The position numbers were made by a program, and so were the translations under genes. Of a stretch of 64,000 nucleotides of DNA, positions 56,748-64,000 are shown piece after piece. The stretch covers positions 4,005,566-4,069,565 of the forward strand of contig NC_069133.1 of the NCBI RefSeq assembly GCF_026914265.1, given 5' to 3'. The first letter of the stretch is position 1; every line of letters begins with the position of its first letter. Source of the DNA: Mya arenaria. Its lineage: Eukaryota > Mollusca > Bivalvia > Myida > Myidae. A model generated the notes under the pieces. That model did not search any database, was not told the origin of the DNA, and worked only from the letters and a program-made list of their open reading frames with translations.

Positions 56748-57290
56748 ATGTCAAGCAAATCATCTCCTCAGCACTACTCAACTGAAGACGAAAAACTACA
56801 AGCAATGGCAGAAGACTATTTGCGAGATGCGGCAGAGTCTTGTATGGATGTGAGCATGGATGAGAAAGAATTCAGCGCAGTAAAAGTAAAAGCAGACGTT
56901 CTTACTCCACCTGCTAGCCCGATAAGGAAGAGGTTCAAGGCATGGGAAGGAAAAGATGAAGCTACAGCTGTTGTCCTTTCAGATGATGACGATATCGAGG
57001 ATGGGAATTTTAGCGATGATCTTGAAAATTCTTCGCCGGCTTCCCCTTTGGATCATGATAAAGTTGCGAAAATACTTGAACAAATATACAATATTCAGGA
57101 GTCAAAATATGAGGCAGACCAGATCAGGAGATGCGTTGAAATGTACAGAGAGATCAAGTATTGTGAGACGGAAGAAGCGAGGACAGCACTGAGACACAGT
57201 TCAAACGATTATGCTGAACCTGAGATTCTAGACGATTTTCTGTTGAAGCACATAGGCTATATGTGGGAAACGATAAAACCATACTTATAA
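56748..57290 (+). CDS. Acidic AEDYLRDA-motif protein, copy A, 180 aa
   Basis: The frame is open from 56547, but the ATG at 56748 is preferred: a TATTATAAGG box lies about 50 bases upstream, and the 56547 region overlaps the gene before it. The protein has AMAEDYLRDAAES near the N-terminus, a basic patch PIRKRFKAW, an acidic run SDDDDIEDGNFSDD and a helical C-terminus ending HIGYMWETIKPYL. The same AEDYLRDA motif occurs in the ORF at 60529, so these are one small family. Function unknown. Confidence 0.6.
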   Translation: MSSKSSPQHYSTEDEKLQAMAEDYLRDAAESCMDVSMDEKEFSAVKVKADVLTPPASPIRKRFKAWEGKDEATAVVLSDDDDIEDGNFSDDLENSSPASPLDHDKVAKILEQIYNIQESKYEADQIRRCVEMYREIKYCETEEARTALRHSSNDYAEPEILDDFLLKHIGYMWETIKPYL

Positions 57291-57579
57291 CAATGAACCT
57301 GGGGACTCTGAGTATCAGGACTTTGGAGACATTTAGTGTGTTATGATGTTTCAAGTTTTTGTAGATAACGATTCAATTGTAAAATAAACATGAAAAAATG
57401 AAATATTCTTTGTCTTGTGTTTTCGTAAATGTGTAAAACGCAGCAAATATAGACAATAGTTTATTGTGTCACCAACGGTTAAGACTTGCCATGTTACTGT
57501 TGTCAAAACATTTGAATTACATAAACTGAATGAAATTGACTTGACACTATATTAGTGAAATATTTTTGAACCTTAAAGT

Positions 57580-57936
57580 ATGGCTCACAACAACGGTAAA
57601 AAAAACTCAAAATGTATTTCGTATGATAAGAGACTCGGAAAACGTTTCAGAGCTTGTCATTGGTGCGGTGGCTACAGTAACATTGACTATCTCTTGCTCG
57701 TTATGAAACAATGTGCATTCGAACATTCCGCGTGTCCAAGCTGTTTTGATAAATACAACGGCGTTTGTCCTGCTTGTTGGTTGAGCCATCCAGTAGCGTT
57801 AAAACACATTAAAGAAAGGAAACGATACTACAAGAAATTGGGTATCTCAGAAGGAAAAGATTATCTGACTAGAATCAAGCAAAGCGCAAGAAAACAGTTT
57901 AAGCGCTACTGGATGTTGAGATATGCATTATTTTAG
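57580..57936 (+). CDS. Small C3HC4-like cysteine-rich protein, copy 2, 118 aa
   Basis: Starts MAHNNGKKNSKCISYDKRLG, then shares the CHWCGGYSNIDYLLL, CAFEHSACPSC and CPACW core with copy 1. The basic tail ends KQFKRYWMLRYALF. An ATG after TTAAAGT with good context and no nearer upstream Met supports the start. Confidence 0.65.
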   Translation: MAHNNGKKNSKCISYDKRLGKRFRACHWCGGYSNIDYLLLVMKQCAFEHSACPSCFDKYNGVCPACWLSHPVALKHIKERKRYYKKLGISEGKDYLTRIKQSARKQFKRYWMLRYALF

Positions 57937-57992
57937 GGCCACGGTTTTGAATATATCTTGCTGAAATCAACAAATGTCAAACAAAACGCATA

Positions 57993-58490
57993 ATGACAAG
58001 CAATTGTATTGAGAACTGCCAGTGTGACGACTGTAAGTTTTTCAGATTGAATTATTATGACTGTATCCTTTTCAGATTGAATTATTATGACTGTATCGAT
58101 AACTGCCAGTGCGACGACTGTAAATTGTACAGACAGAAGATGGATTTGAATGATTCCAATGCCATGAACTGTGAGATGGATGAGCTGGCTAACACCGTAA
58201 AAACACAGAAATCAGACAACAGCAATACCTTACCGCAACAAACCGAATCGATGAGTGTTGATATGTTGGATAAGGAAATGTTCATGAATTATTATGAAAT
58301 GTTCAAACCGCAGATGGATTTAAACGATTCCAGTTCCAATGCGGGAATGAAAAGAAAAGTGGAAAATGGTGAGATGGATAACATTGTAAAAAGACAGAAA
58401 ATAGAATACAGCAATACCTCCCCCCAGCAAACCGAATCGATGAGAGTTGGTATGTTTGACAAGGACAATGACTGTATGGATCTTGTTTGA
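57993..58490 (+). CDS. Cysteine-motif protein with internal repeat, copy B, 165 aa
   Basis: The N-terminus differs from copy A (MTSNCIENCQCDDCKFFRLN, then another DCI..RLNYY repeat). From CQCDDCKLYRQKMDLNDS to the end it is identical. Nearly all variation is confined to the number of short DC-x-LNYY units. Confidence 0.6.
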   Translation: MTSNCIENCQCDDCKFFRLNYYDCILFRLNYYDCIDNCQCDDCKLYRQKMDLNDSNAMNCEMDELANTVKTQKSDNSNTLPQQTESMSVDMLDKEMFMNYYEMFKPQMDLNDSSSNAGMKRKVENGEMDNIVKRQKIEYSNTSPQQTESMRVGMFDKDNDCMDLV

Positions 58491-58647
58491 TATTTATGCA
58501 AAAAGCTACAATGTGCTTCTATTTGAAATAAATGAACATAAAACCAATATGAAAGTTTTGACGATGAATAATATCGATGAATTATTTTTTTGCTATTATA
58601 AGGTCTCCAAATTGTGCACTGGTTACAAACAATCTACAATCTACAAC

Positions 58648-59190
58648 ATGTCAAGCAAATCATCTCCTCAGCACTACTCAACTGAAGACGAAAAACTACA
58701 AGCAATGGCAGAAGACTATTTGCGAGATGCGGCAGAGTCTTGTATGGATGTGAGCATGGATGAGAAAGAATTCAGCGCAGTAAAAGTAAAAGCAGACGTT
58801 CTTACTCCACCTGCTAGCCCGATAAGGAAGAGGTTCAAGGCATGGGAAGGAAAAGATGAAGCTACAGCTGTTGTCCTTTCAGATGATGACGATATCGAGG
58901 ATGGGAATTTTAGCGATGATCTTGAAAATTCTTCGCCGGCTTCCCCTTTGGATCATGATAAAGTTGCGAAAATACTTGAACAAATATACAATATTCAGGA
59001 GTCAAAATATGAGGCAGACCAGATCAGGAGATGCGTTGAAATGTACAGAGAGATCAAGTATTGTGAGACGGAAGAAGCGAGGACAGCACTGAGACACAGT
59101 TCAAACGATTATGCTGAACCTGAGATTCTAGACGATTTTCTGTTGAAGCACATAGGCTATATGTGGGAAACGATAAAACCATACTTATAA
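58648..59190 (+). CDS. Acidic AEDYLRDA-motif protein, copy B, 180 aa
   Basis: Identical to copy A at the protein level, including the upstream TATTATAAGG box at about 58591-58600. The start is chosen as in copy A. Confidence 0.6.
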   Translation: MSSKSSPQHYSTEDEKLQAMAEDYLRDAAESCMDVSMDEKEFSAVKVKADVLTPPASPIRKRFKAWEGKDEATAVVLSDDDDIEDGNFSDDLENSSPASPLDHDKVAKILEQIYNIQESKYEADQIRRCVEMYREIKYCETEEARTALRHSSNDYAEPEILDDFLLKHIGYMWETIKPYL

Positions 59191-59479
59191 CAATGAACCT
59201 GGGGACTCTGAGTATCAGGACTTTGGAGACATTTAGTGTGTTATGATGTTTCAAGTTTTTGTAGATAACGATTCAATTGTAAAATAAACATGAAAAAATG
59301 AAATATTCTTTGTCTTGTGTTTTCGTAAATGTGTAAAACGCAGCAAATATAGACAATAGTTTATTGTGTCACCAACGGTTAAGACTTGCCATGTTACTGT
59401 TGTCAAAACATTTGAATTACATAAACTGAATGAAATTGACTTGACACTATATTAGTGAAATATTTTTGAACCTTAAAGT

Positions 59480-59848
59480 ATGGCTCACAACAACGGTAAA
59501 AAAAACTCAAAATGTATTTCGTATGATAAGAGACTCGGAAAACGTTTCAGAGCTTGTCATTGGTGCGGTGGCTACAGTAACATTGACTATCTCTTGCTCG
59601 TTATGAAACAATGTGCATTCGAACATTCCGCGTGTCCAAGCTGTTTTGATAAATACAACGGCTTTTGTCCCGCTTGTTGGATAAACCACCCGGCACAAAA
59701 AATGAATAGAAGAAACATAAAACGTTACTACAAAAGATTGGGTAACTCAGAAGGAAAAGATTATCTGGCCAGAATCAAGCAAAGCGCAAGAAAACAGTTT
59801 AAGCACAACGTTCTGAGATTTGCGTTTCTAAGACTTAGGATAACATAA
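59480..59848 (+). CDS. Small C3HC4-like cysteine-rich protein, copy 3, 122 aa
   Basis: The first ~70 residues equal copy 2, then the tail diverges (INHPAQKMNRRNIKRYYKRL). The break between identical and diverged sequence marks the end of the 1900-bp duplication. AATAAACAT follows at about 59849. Confidence 0.65.
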   Translation: MAHNNGKKNSKCISYDKRLGKRFRACHWCGGYSNIDYLLLVMKQCAFEHSACPSCFDKYNGFCPACWINHPAQKMNRRNIKRYYKRLGNSEGKDYLARIKQSARKQFKHNVLRFAFLRLRIT

Positions 59849-59934
59849 AATAAACATAAAAAAAACGAATGCTTTGAAATTGTTTTTTATTGAATTTCGT
59901 AATATTCACTTGTAAGTGGCAGAAGTAAAGTAAT

Positions 59935-60393
59935 TCATGAAAAATCTTGAGTGTTTTCGTTGAATAGTTCCATACAGGCAGCTTCGTCTAAGGATTGCAG
60001 GTTGTCTGTTTGAGATTTCAAGCGCAAAACTTCGTCTTCCAATGCAGTGTTATTTTGCTTAAGCTGATTGTTTTCCGCAGTCAGCTGTGACAGATTCAAT
60101 GTCAAGCGTGTAACTTCGTCCTGCAATAGTTGACTATCGTCCGTATTCGAGTTGTACACATGAGTTTGCTTATACCGATCGTTCTCTCTGATCAACCTAA
60201 ACACCTTTTGCTGTAGTGCGCCACATTTCTTGCGATACTCGGTCGTTTCCAGTTTGTTTTGCAGAAATGTTTTTTCGATATTGTCAAGTATCGAGACGAT
60301 TTCTTTGAACGTAGACTCGTGCTTGTTATCACCCATACATAGTCTCGCTACGAAGCCGGTAATTTGTAAATTAAGGTTGCTTATGTCCGTCAT
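59935..60393 (-). CDS. Coiled-coil protein, 152 aa
   Basis: Leucine heptads run over about residues 88-140 (LLQDEVTRLTLNLSQL, then ENNQLKQNNTALEDEVLRLK), with a shorter helical part at 35-75. No basic DNA-contact region precedes the zipper, so a bZIP role is unlikely; an oligomer or tegument-like structural role is possible but unproven. It is convergent with the C3HC4 copy 3 gene, about 85 bases apart. Confidence 0.6.
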   Translation of the reverse strand: MTDISNLNLQITGFVARLCMGDNKHESTFKEIVSILDNIEKTFLQNKLETTEYRKKCGALQQKVFRLIRENDRYKQTHVYNSNTDDSQLLQDEVTRLTLNLSQLTAENNQLKQNNTALEDEVLRLKSQTDNLQSLDEAACMELFNENTQDFS

Positions 60394-60473
60394 ATTTCTA
60401 TTGTGAGCGAGTTCAATGTCAGTTTTATTTTCGATTTATATCATGGAATGCGATTTACTAGTGAATTATTTTA

Positions 60474-60487
60474 TTCTTATTATAAGG
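60474..60487 (+). promoter_or_regulatory. TATTATAAGG-type promoter box
   Basis: TTATTATAAGGG lies about 45-50 bases before ATG 60529. The same box stands before 56748 and 58648 at the same distance, and again at about 61925. Confidence 0.5.
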
Positions 60488-60528
60488 GCTGAAAATTTGT
60501 TACTTGTCATACACATTCTAAAACAATT

Positions 60529-60879
60529 ATGTCCAGTCAAGCATCGACACAGCAAACAACGCCTTGTGAGAACACCAGTGAAAACGAGCAAAAAAGCGAA
60601 TCTTCTTCTCAGCAACCCATGGATGATATCAATGAATATGAAAAAATGATGGAGATGGCAGAAGATTATTTGCGAGATGCTGAAGAACAAAAATCGAGCG
60701 AAATCGAATCCATACAAGATGACAACCCAGACGGGGCAGTTTGTTATATGAGAAATTGCTGCGTTTGTGACGGTTACTGTTATGATAGTGATAATTTTGA
60801 AGACATTGAGACCGTAGACGAGGAAGTAAAAATTGACGAAATTGAACCAAGTATTTTTGTGAGCGAAAACAAGAATTGA
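60529..60879 (+). CDS. Acidic AEDYLRDA-motif protein, 116 aa
   Basis: Contains MMEMAEDYLRDAEEQ, the motif shared with the 180-aa proteins, then a cysteine cluster CYMRNCCVCDGYCYD and an acidic tail. Rich in Ser, Glu and Gln. Probably a short diverged relative of the duplicated genes. AATAAATG at about 60973 is the likely polyadenylation signal. Function unknown. Confidence 0.6.
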   Translation: MSSQASTQQTTPCENTSENEQKSESSSQQPMDDINEYEKMMEMAEDYLRDAEEQKSSEIESIQDDNPDGAVCYMRNCCVCDGYCYDSDNFEDIETVDEEVKIDEIEPSIFVSENKN

Positions 60880-61193
60880 CATTAGTTTTCAATCCGCTCA
60901 AACATGATGATACTTCATTAAGTGCTTTCCGAATGAAAAGGTTCAAACAATTGTTTTGATGTTTTTACTTTGAATAAATGCGTTGAAATGCAATTTGATT
61001 GTTTGTTTTATATCGATTGAAAAATAGAAGCATAGTAACATAGTAGCAAGCACTGTACCTAGCATTGTAGATTGCATGGTCCATGACTTAAAATAATGCA
61101 ATGAGTGGAACGTATATAGTTCATATATAAAACTTATCTTTTCTTCTCATGTCATACTTGTCAAAACCTACTGATCTAGTATATATACAAATT

Positions 61194-61583
61194 ATGGGAA
61201 TCAAGAAAATCATCAAAACGTGTTTGAAGAAGTTGCTCAGAAGGTCTGATGCAAAACAGAAAAACATGGACAGTGTGCAATTGAATGCGAACATCAATAT
61301 GGCAACTGAAATCCACACGTGTCCGAAACTATATCCGTGTTTGATTTGTTTCAAAAACGGAGAGGCTGAACAGAAAGCAGAACAGAGAGCCCCAAGCCAT
61401 CAGTGCCCTCAACTGTACCCCTGTTTGGTGTGTTTGGTGCAAGAAGACTCGTCGAGTGTTGATAAAACTTACAAGGTTGTTGAAAAGCTCAGTAGCAGAG
61501 ACTTAGAGGGAAATGAGAATCACGAAGCACTTCGCCAGTTCTTCGCCAGGCGTGGGAGGCAATTTGTGCCAAAACAGTTTTAA
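61194..61583 (+). CDS. Basic-leader protein with two CPxLYPCLxC motifs, ~129 aa
   Basis: The frame is open from 61149. The Met at 61194 begins MGIKKIIKTCLKKLLRR, a Met-Gly plus basic amphipathic start that resembles a myristoylated membrane anchor. Two copies of C-P-x-L-Y-P-C-L-x-C follow (TCPKLYPCLICF, QCPQLYPCLVCL), separated by 32 residues, likely small zinc or disulfide modules. A TATATAAAAC box at about 61125 lies upstream. AACAATAAATTG and AAAATAAAATG follow the stop. Family unknown. Confidence 0.55.
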   Translation: MGIKKIIKTCLKKLLRRSDAKQKNMDSVQLNANINMATEIHTCPKLYPCLICFKNGEAEQKAEQRAPSHQCPQLYPCLVCLVQEDSSSVDKTYKVVEKLSSRDLEGNENHEALRQFFARRGRQFVPKQF

Positions 61584-61629
61584 CAATAAATTGAGTGATG
61601 AACAGACAATGATTAGTAACAAAATAAAA

Positions 61630-62330
61630 TGTATGAACTGTTCGTGTTTTATTGTGTTTATCTATAGTAATCTAGTTGGAATCACTTAAGCTTCAAGAAC
61701 AACTATGCTTGCTCATAGTTATCAAACGAGTAATGGTCATATAGTCATATATATATGTGCAAATCGCTATGCATAACTCCTCAAAGATACACAGAATGTA
61801 TCGTAAAATGCTACAAAGTACGATACTTAAGCAAAATAAAACATGAAATAAAGTAAAACAATCACAGAATAATGTTACGATTTTCAGTACAAAATTGACC
61901 GTTCAGCAGCAGCTCTCAGCTGATTATTATAAGGGAAAGTGTTGTCTGTCGTATTCACTTGGATACGGTTGAACCATGTAAACAATACTCTTTGTGTGTA
62001 AAATTTGGGATATTTTCTGTGTTTGAAGGTACGACCTTGGTAGTTATAGTTTCTATAATGTGTTCGCGATTGAATCAAGCCGGGTTTATGCATATACAAG
62101 AGATATAAATGATTTTACGAGGTTTTAAACATTTCCAATTTCAGAAAATATTTCTACTTTCGATTTCGTTTTTCTGAAAATGAACAAACTTTTTTTTTCC
62201 TATTGTTTAATTTCATAAACGATACATAATACATGATTAAGATAATTTTAAATTATTTTTAATGAGTGTATTTTCTTTATTTTCGTAAAAGTTTAAAAAA
62301 TAAATAAATAATGCAATTCATGGAATGATA
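61630..62330. other. Non-coding stretch after the last virus-like ORF
   Basis: No convincing ORF. It holds another TATTATAAGGG box (about 61925) without a clear gene after it, and a minus-strand 71-codon frame (62099-61884) that I do not trust. AT-rich towards 62330. Confidence 0.4.
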
Positions 62331-62334
62331 TGAC

Positions 62335-63423
62335 GTGATATGTATGACGTCATATTGCAGAGTTCTCGCTGTGCGCTGGTCGGCCATCTTGAAAAATAAA
62401 TTGTGAAGGTCGTATTTCCAGCTTTCCTGCGGTAAGTATGACATGAATGTTTAAAAGTTTTATGAGAAATTGTGTCTAAATATATGATGTATCATATTAC
62501 CAACAAGTTTTGTCGATGTGTGCATTGAATTACGTAAAAACTTATGTCAAAAGAAATTGCTCCCAGCTCGTTTTAGAATGTTTCGAACATTCTCGAAGCC
62601 GATTTTAGAAACTTTAATTCTCGGCTAGATATGTTGAAAAACATAGTAAGCGGTGTTAATTCATATCTCTTGTCTTGTTTATGTCATATTTTGAATGATT
62701 TTAACTTTGTTTAGGGACCAAACTGACAGAAATAAGAAATGGCAAATCATGCGAGATTGATAAATATCTTCTTCTATTTGTTTGTTTGAAAAATATGTTG
62801 AAAATTATTTTTTTTAAACCAGAGACGGCAGTTCAGATGCAGTCGTCCTGTGTGTCAGAAAGCTGGTGATCAAAATGGTTGAAGGCAGTACCCAAGAAAG
62901 TACATTTACAAGTAAGTAAAATCACTGAAAATTAATTCCATGAATTGAACTGTCATATCATAATCTCAGTGCTTAGTCTGTTTGGAAATATGCTTGGAAT
63001 AATTTTTATAAACTGATAATTTATCTAATAACAGACACTGTGTTTGATTTATTACATTGAACTGCTATTAGATAAATTTTCAGTTTGTGTTTGATATCTA
63101 CCAATGCCATAAATGCATAATTTTGTTCCTGTTGTGAATGATAAGAAATGTTGGGAACATAATACCTTCTGCATGTGAACAGTTTTTCTGTTTCTGTTTG
63201 TATGTAGGAAGTATTTTGTTTTCAGGATTATTTCAACATTGTTGATGTGGATGAAATGTGCACTTAGCCATGCTTTTAATGGAATGAAAAATGTAAAAAA
63301 CTAACAAGCAATATGTGCAGTTTTGTTGATAAAATGTTTTGTTTCAGAGTTGTGAGGAGTAACCTAGCCTATATAACCTGAAGCTCACCCAATATGCAGT
63401 GTGTTCTGCTCTGTCAATAACAA
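62335..63423 (+). ncRNA. Spliced-looking transcript unit: promoter, three exons, little coding capacity
   Basis: TATGACGTCATA (CRE-like, about 62341) and GGCCATCTTGA (YY1-like, about 62384) precede a putative exon ending GCG|GTAAGTATG at 62431. Exon 2 would be 62823-62911 (AACCAG/ACAA|GTAAGT), exon 3 63348-63423 (TTTCAG/CAA|GTAAGT). All three donors match the consensus very well. The longest start, at 62875, gives only 14 codons, so this is either a 5' untranslated leader of a gene continuing beyond the window or a non-coding RNA. Owner, host or virus-like element, is unclear. Confidence 0.4.
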
Positions 63424-63589
63424 GTAAGTAATTTCACCAAATTTCATCAGAAACAAATCTCAAAGTTGCAATGAACAGTAAAGTTAACTCATCTTGGTAC
63501 TTTAATATATACTGAAACACTGAACCATCATGAGTTGATTTTGCTCTTTGTACTTATTTCACATTATGGTAGCAAAATTACAGCTATTT

Positions 63590-64000
63590 TTCAGATTCAT
63601 GACATTTAGCATTTGTCATACATTTCACTCATTCAGTTGTCAAACCAAATGCTAAGTGTCAAATCGATTCATGATATTTAGCATGTGTCATACATTTCAC
63701 TATAATATTTGTCAAACCGAAAGATGAATGTCAAATTATTTACACATGCTTAGCAGTTTATCATACATTTCACTTTATTATTTGTCAAACCAAAAGATGA
63801 ATGTCAAATTATTTGAAGATGCTAAGCATCTTATCATACATTTTACTCTTTTTATGACAAATCGACTCACAAATTTAAGCAAACCAGGTGACGATGTACA
63901 AATAATTTAGGGTGACGAGCTTTTTGGTTACCTCGCCCAGCCCAACTGAAAGACTTAAAGTATATCTATAAGTCTTTTAGTTTGGTCGGGCGAGCGAGCC
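63590..64000 (-). repeat. Inverted copy of the 49.7-53.2 kb repeat block
   Basis: From about 63600 the reverse complement of the ~65-bp TTTTGGTTTGACAAATAATA units returns, and from 63887 the 151-bp palindrome begins (GGTGACGATGTACAAATAA). The window ends inside it. With the left block this brackets 53.24-63.59 kb by inverted repeats. Confidence 0.85.

Larger units (their letters stand above)
56170..59660 (+). repeat. Tandem duplication with a 1900-bp period carrying three genes
   Basis: From about 56200 to 57750 every stretch reappears 1900 bases later (58100-59650), apparently without change for most of its length. The unit holds the CxCxxC protein, the acidic AEDYLRDA protein and the start of the C3HC4-like gene. 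Differences set in within the 3' half of the third gene. Confidence 0.9.
43920..63590. mobile_element. Large-DNA-virus-like element, family unassigned
   Basis: Compact ORFs on both strands, with no visible introns, short spacers, TATA-like boxes and AATAAA signals, unlike the intron-rich left side. Parts: OTU-like remnant, two RING genes, three unknown ORFs, a repeat block with palindromes, a CRESS Rep-like protein, a two-BIR RING IAP, a triplicated small cysteine-rich gene and several acidic or coiled-coil genes. IAP and RING sets occur in malacoherpesviruses and other large DNA viruses of invertebrates, but no hallmark replication or capsid gene is visible here, so the family stays open. 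The left edge looks decayed. The rest looks largely whole with few visible breaks, so the element is young, or not integrated and only scaffolded here. The right limit is uncertain. Confidence 0.6.

Noticed and set aside
59935-60393. bZIP transcription factor
   Set aside because: A leucine zipper is present but no adjacent basic DNA-contact region.
43920-62330. Polinton or LTR-retroelement
   Set aside because: No integrase, protein-primed polymerase, packaging ATPase, protease, reverse transcriptase or LTR pair was seen.
43920-62330. Firm assignment to malacoherpesviruses
   Set aside because: IAP and RING genes fit, but no herpesvirus core gene is visible, so the family is left open.

Overview
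This is AT-rich, intron-rich animal DNA. It has phase-1 EGF exons, tRNA-derived SINEs, LINE fragments and tandem-repeat elements ending in ACGG-type microsatellites (pearl-like, known from bivalves). A mollusc, probably a bivalve, fits best. That is inferred from repeat style and gene type, since no database search was possible.

Positions 1-33.7 kb, host side: two tandem paralogues of a CED-1/Draper/MEGF10-like scavenger receptor lie on the + strand. Copy 1 (6901-16984) can be read as signal peptide, split EMI-like domain, one EGF exon, three good calcium-binding EGF exons plus one decayed one, a transmembrane exon and a tyrosine-rich tail. Copy 2 (22225-33691) starts the same way, but holds ten near-identical 99-bp EGF exons and one cbEGF exon; no transmembrane exon was found in the window. 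A minus-strand LINE (27271-30684) sits in one intron of the EGF array, with TTTTTAC at both ends.

Positions 1-43.9 kb also hold many repeats: a 3.3-kb terminal-inverted-repeat element at the left edge, three pearl-like tandem arrays, SINE heads, three hammerhead-ribozyme-like cores, two LINE reverse-transcriptase fragments, and the last exons of an unidentified gene (42270-43182). An assembly gap of 25 N lies at 43895-43919.

Positions 43.9-64 kb differ sharply. About 15 compact ORFs without visible introns lie on both strands: RING-finger genes, a two-BIR plus RING inhibitor of apoptosis (IAP), a protein whose N-terminus resembles the Rep domain of circoviruses and other CRESS-DNA viruses, tandemly duplicated small cysteine-rich genes, and coiled-coil and acidic proteins. 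A 3.5-kb direct-repeat block with three 151-bp GCTC-containing palindromes lies at 49.7-53.2 kb, and the same repeats return inverted from 63.6 kb to the window end. I read this as a large-DNA-virus-like element of unassigned family, either endogenised fairly recently or joined to host sequence across the gap. No polymerase, capsid, terminase or integrase is visible in the window. Between the last ORFs and the inverted repeats is a host-style or viral spliced-looking transcript unit (62.34-63.42 kb).
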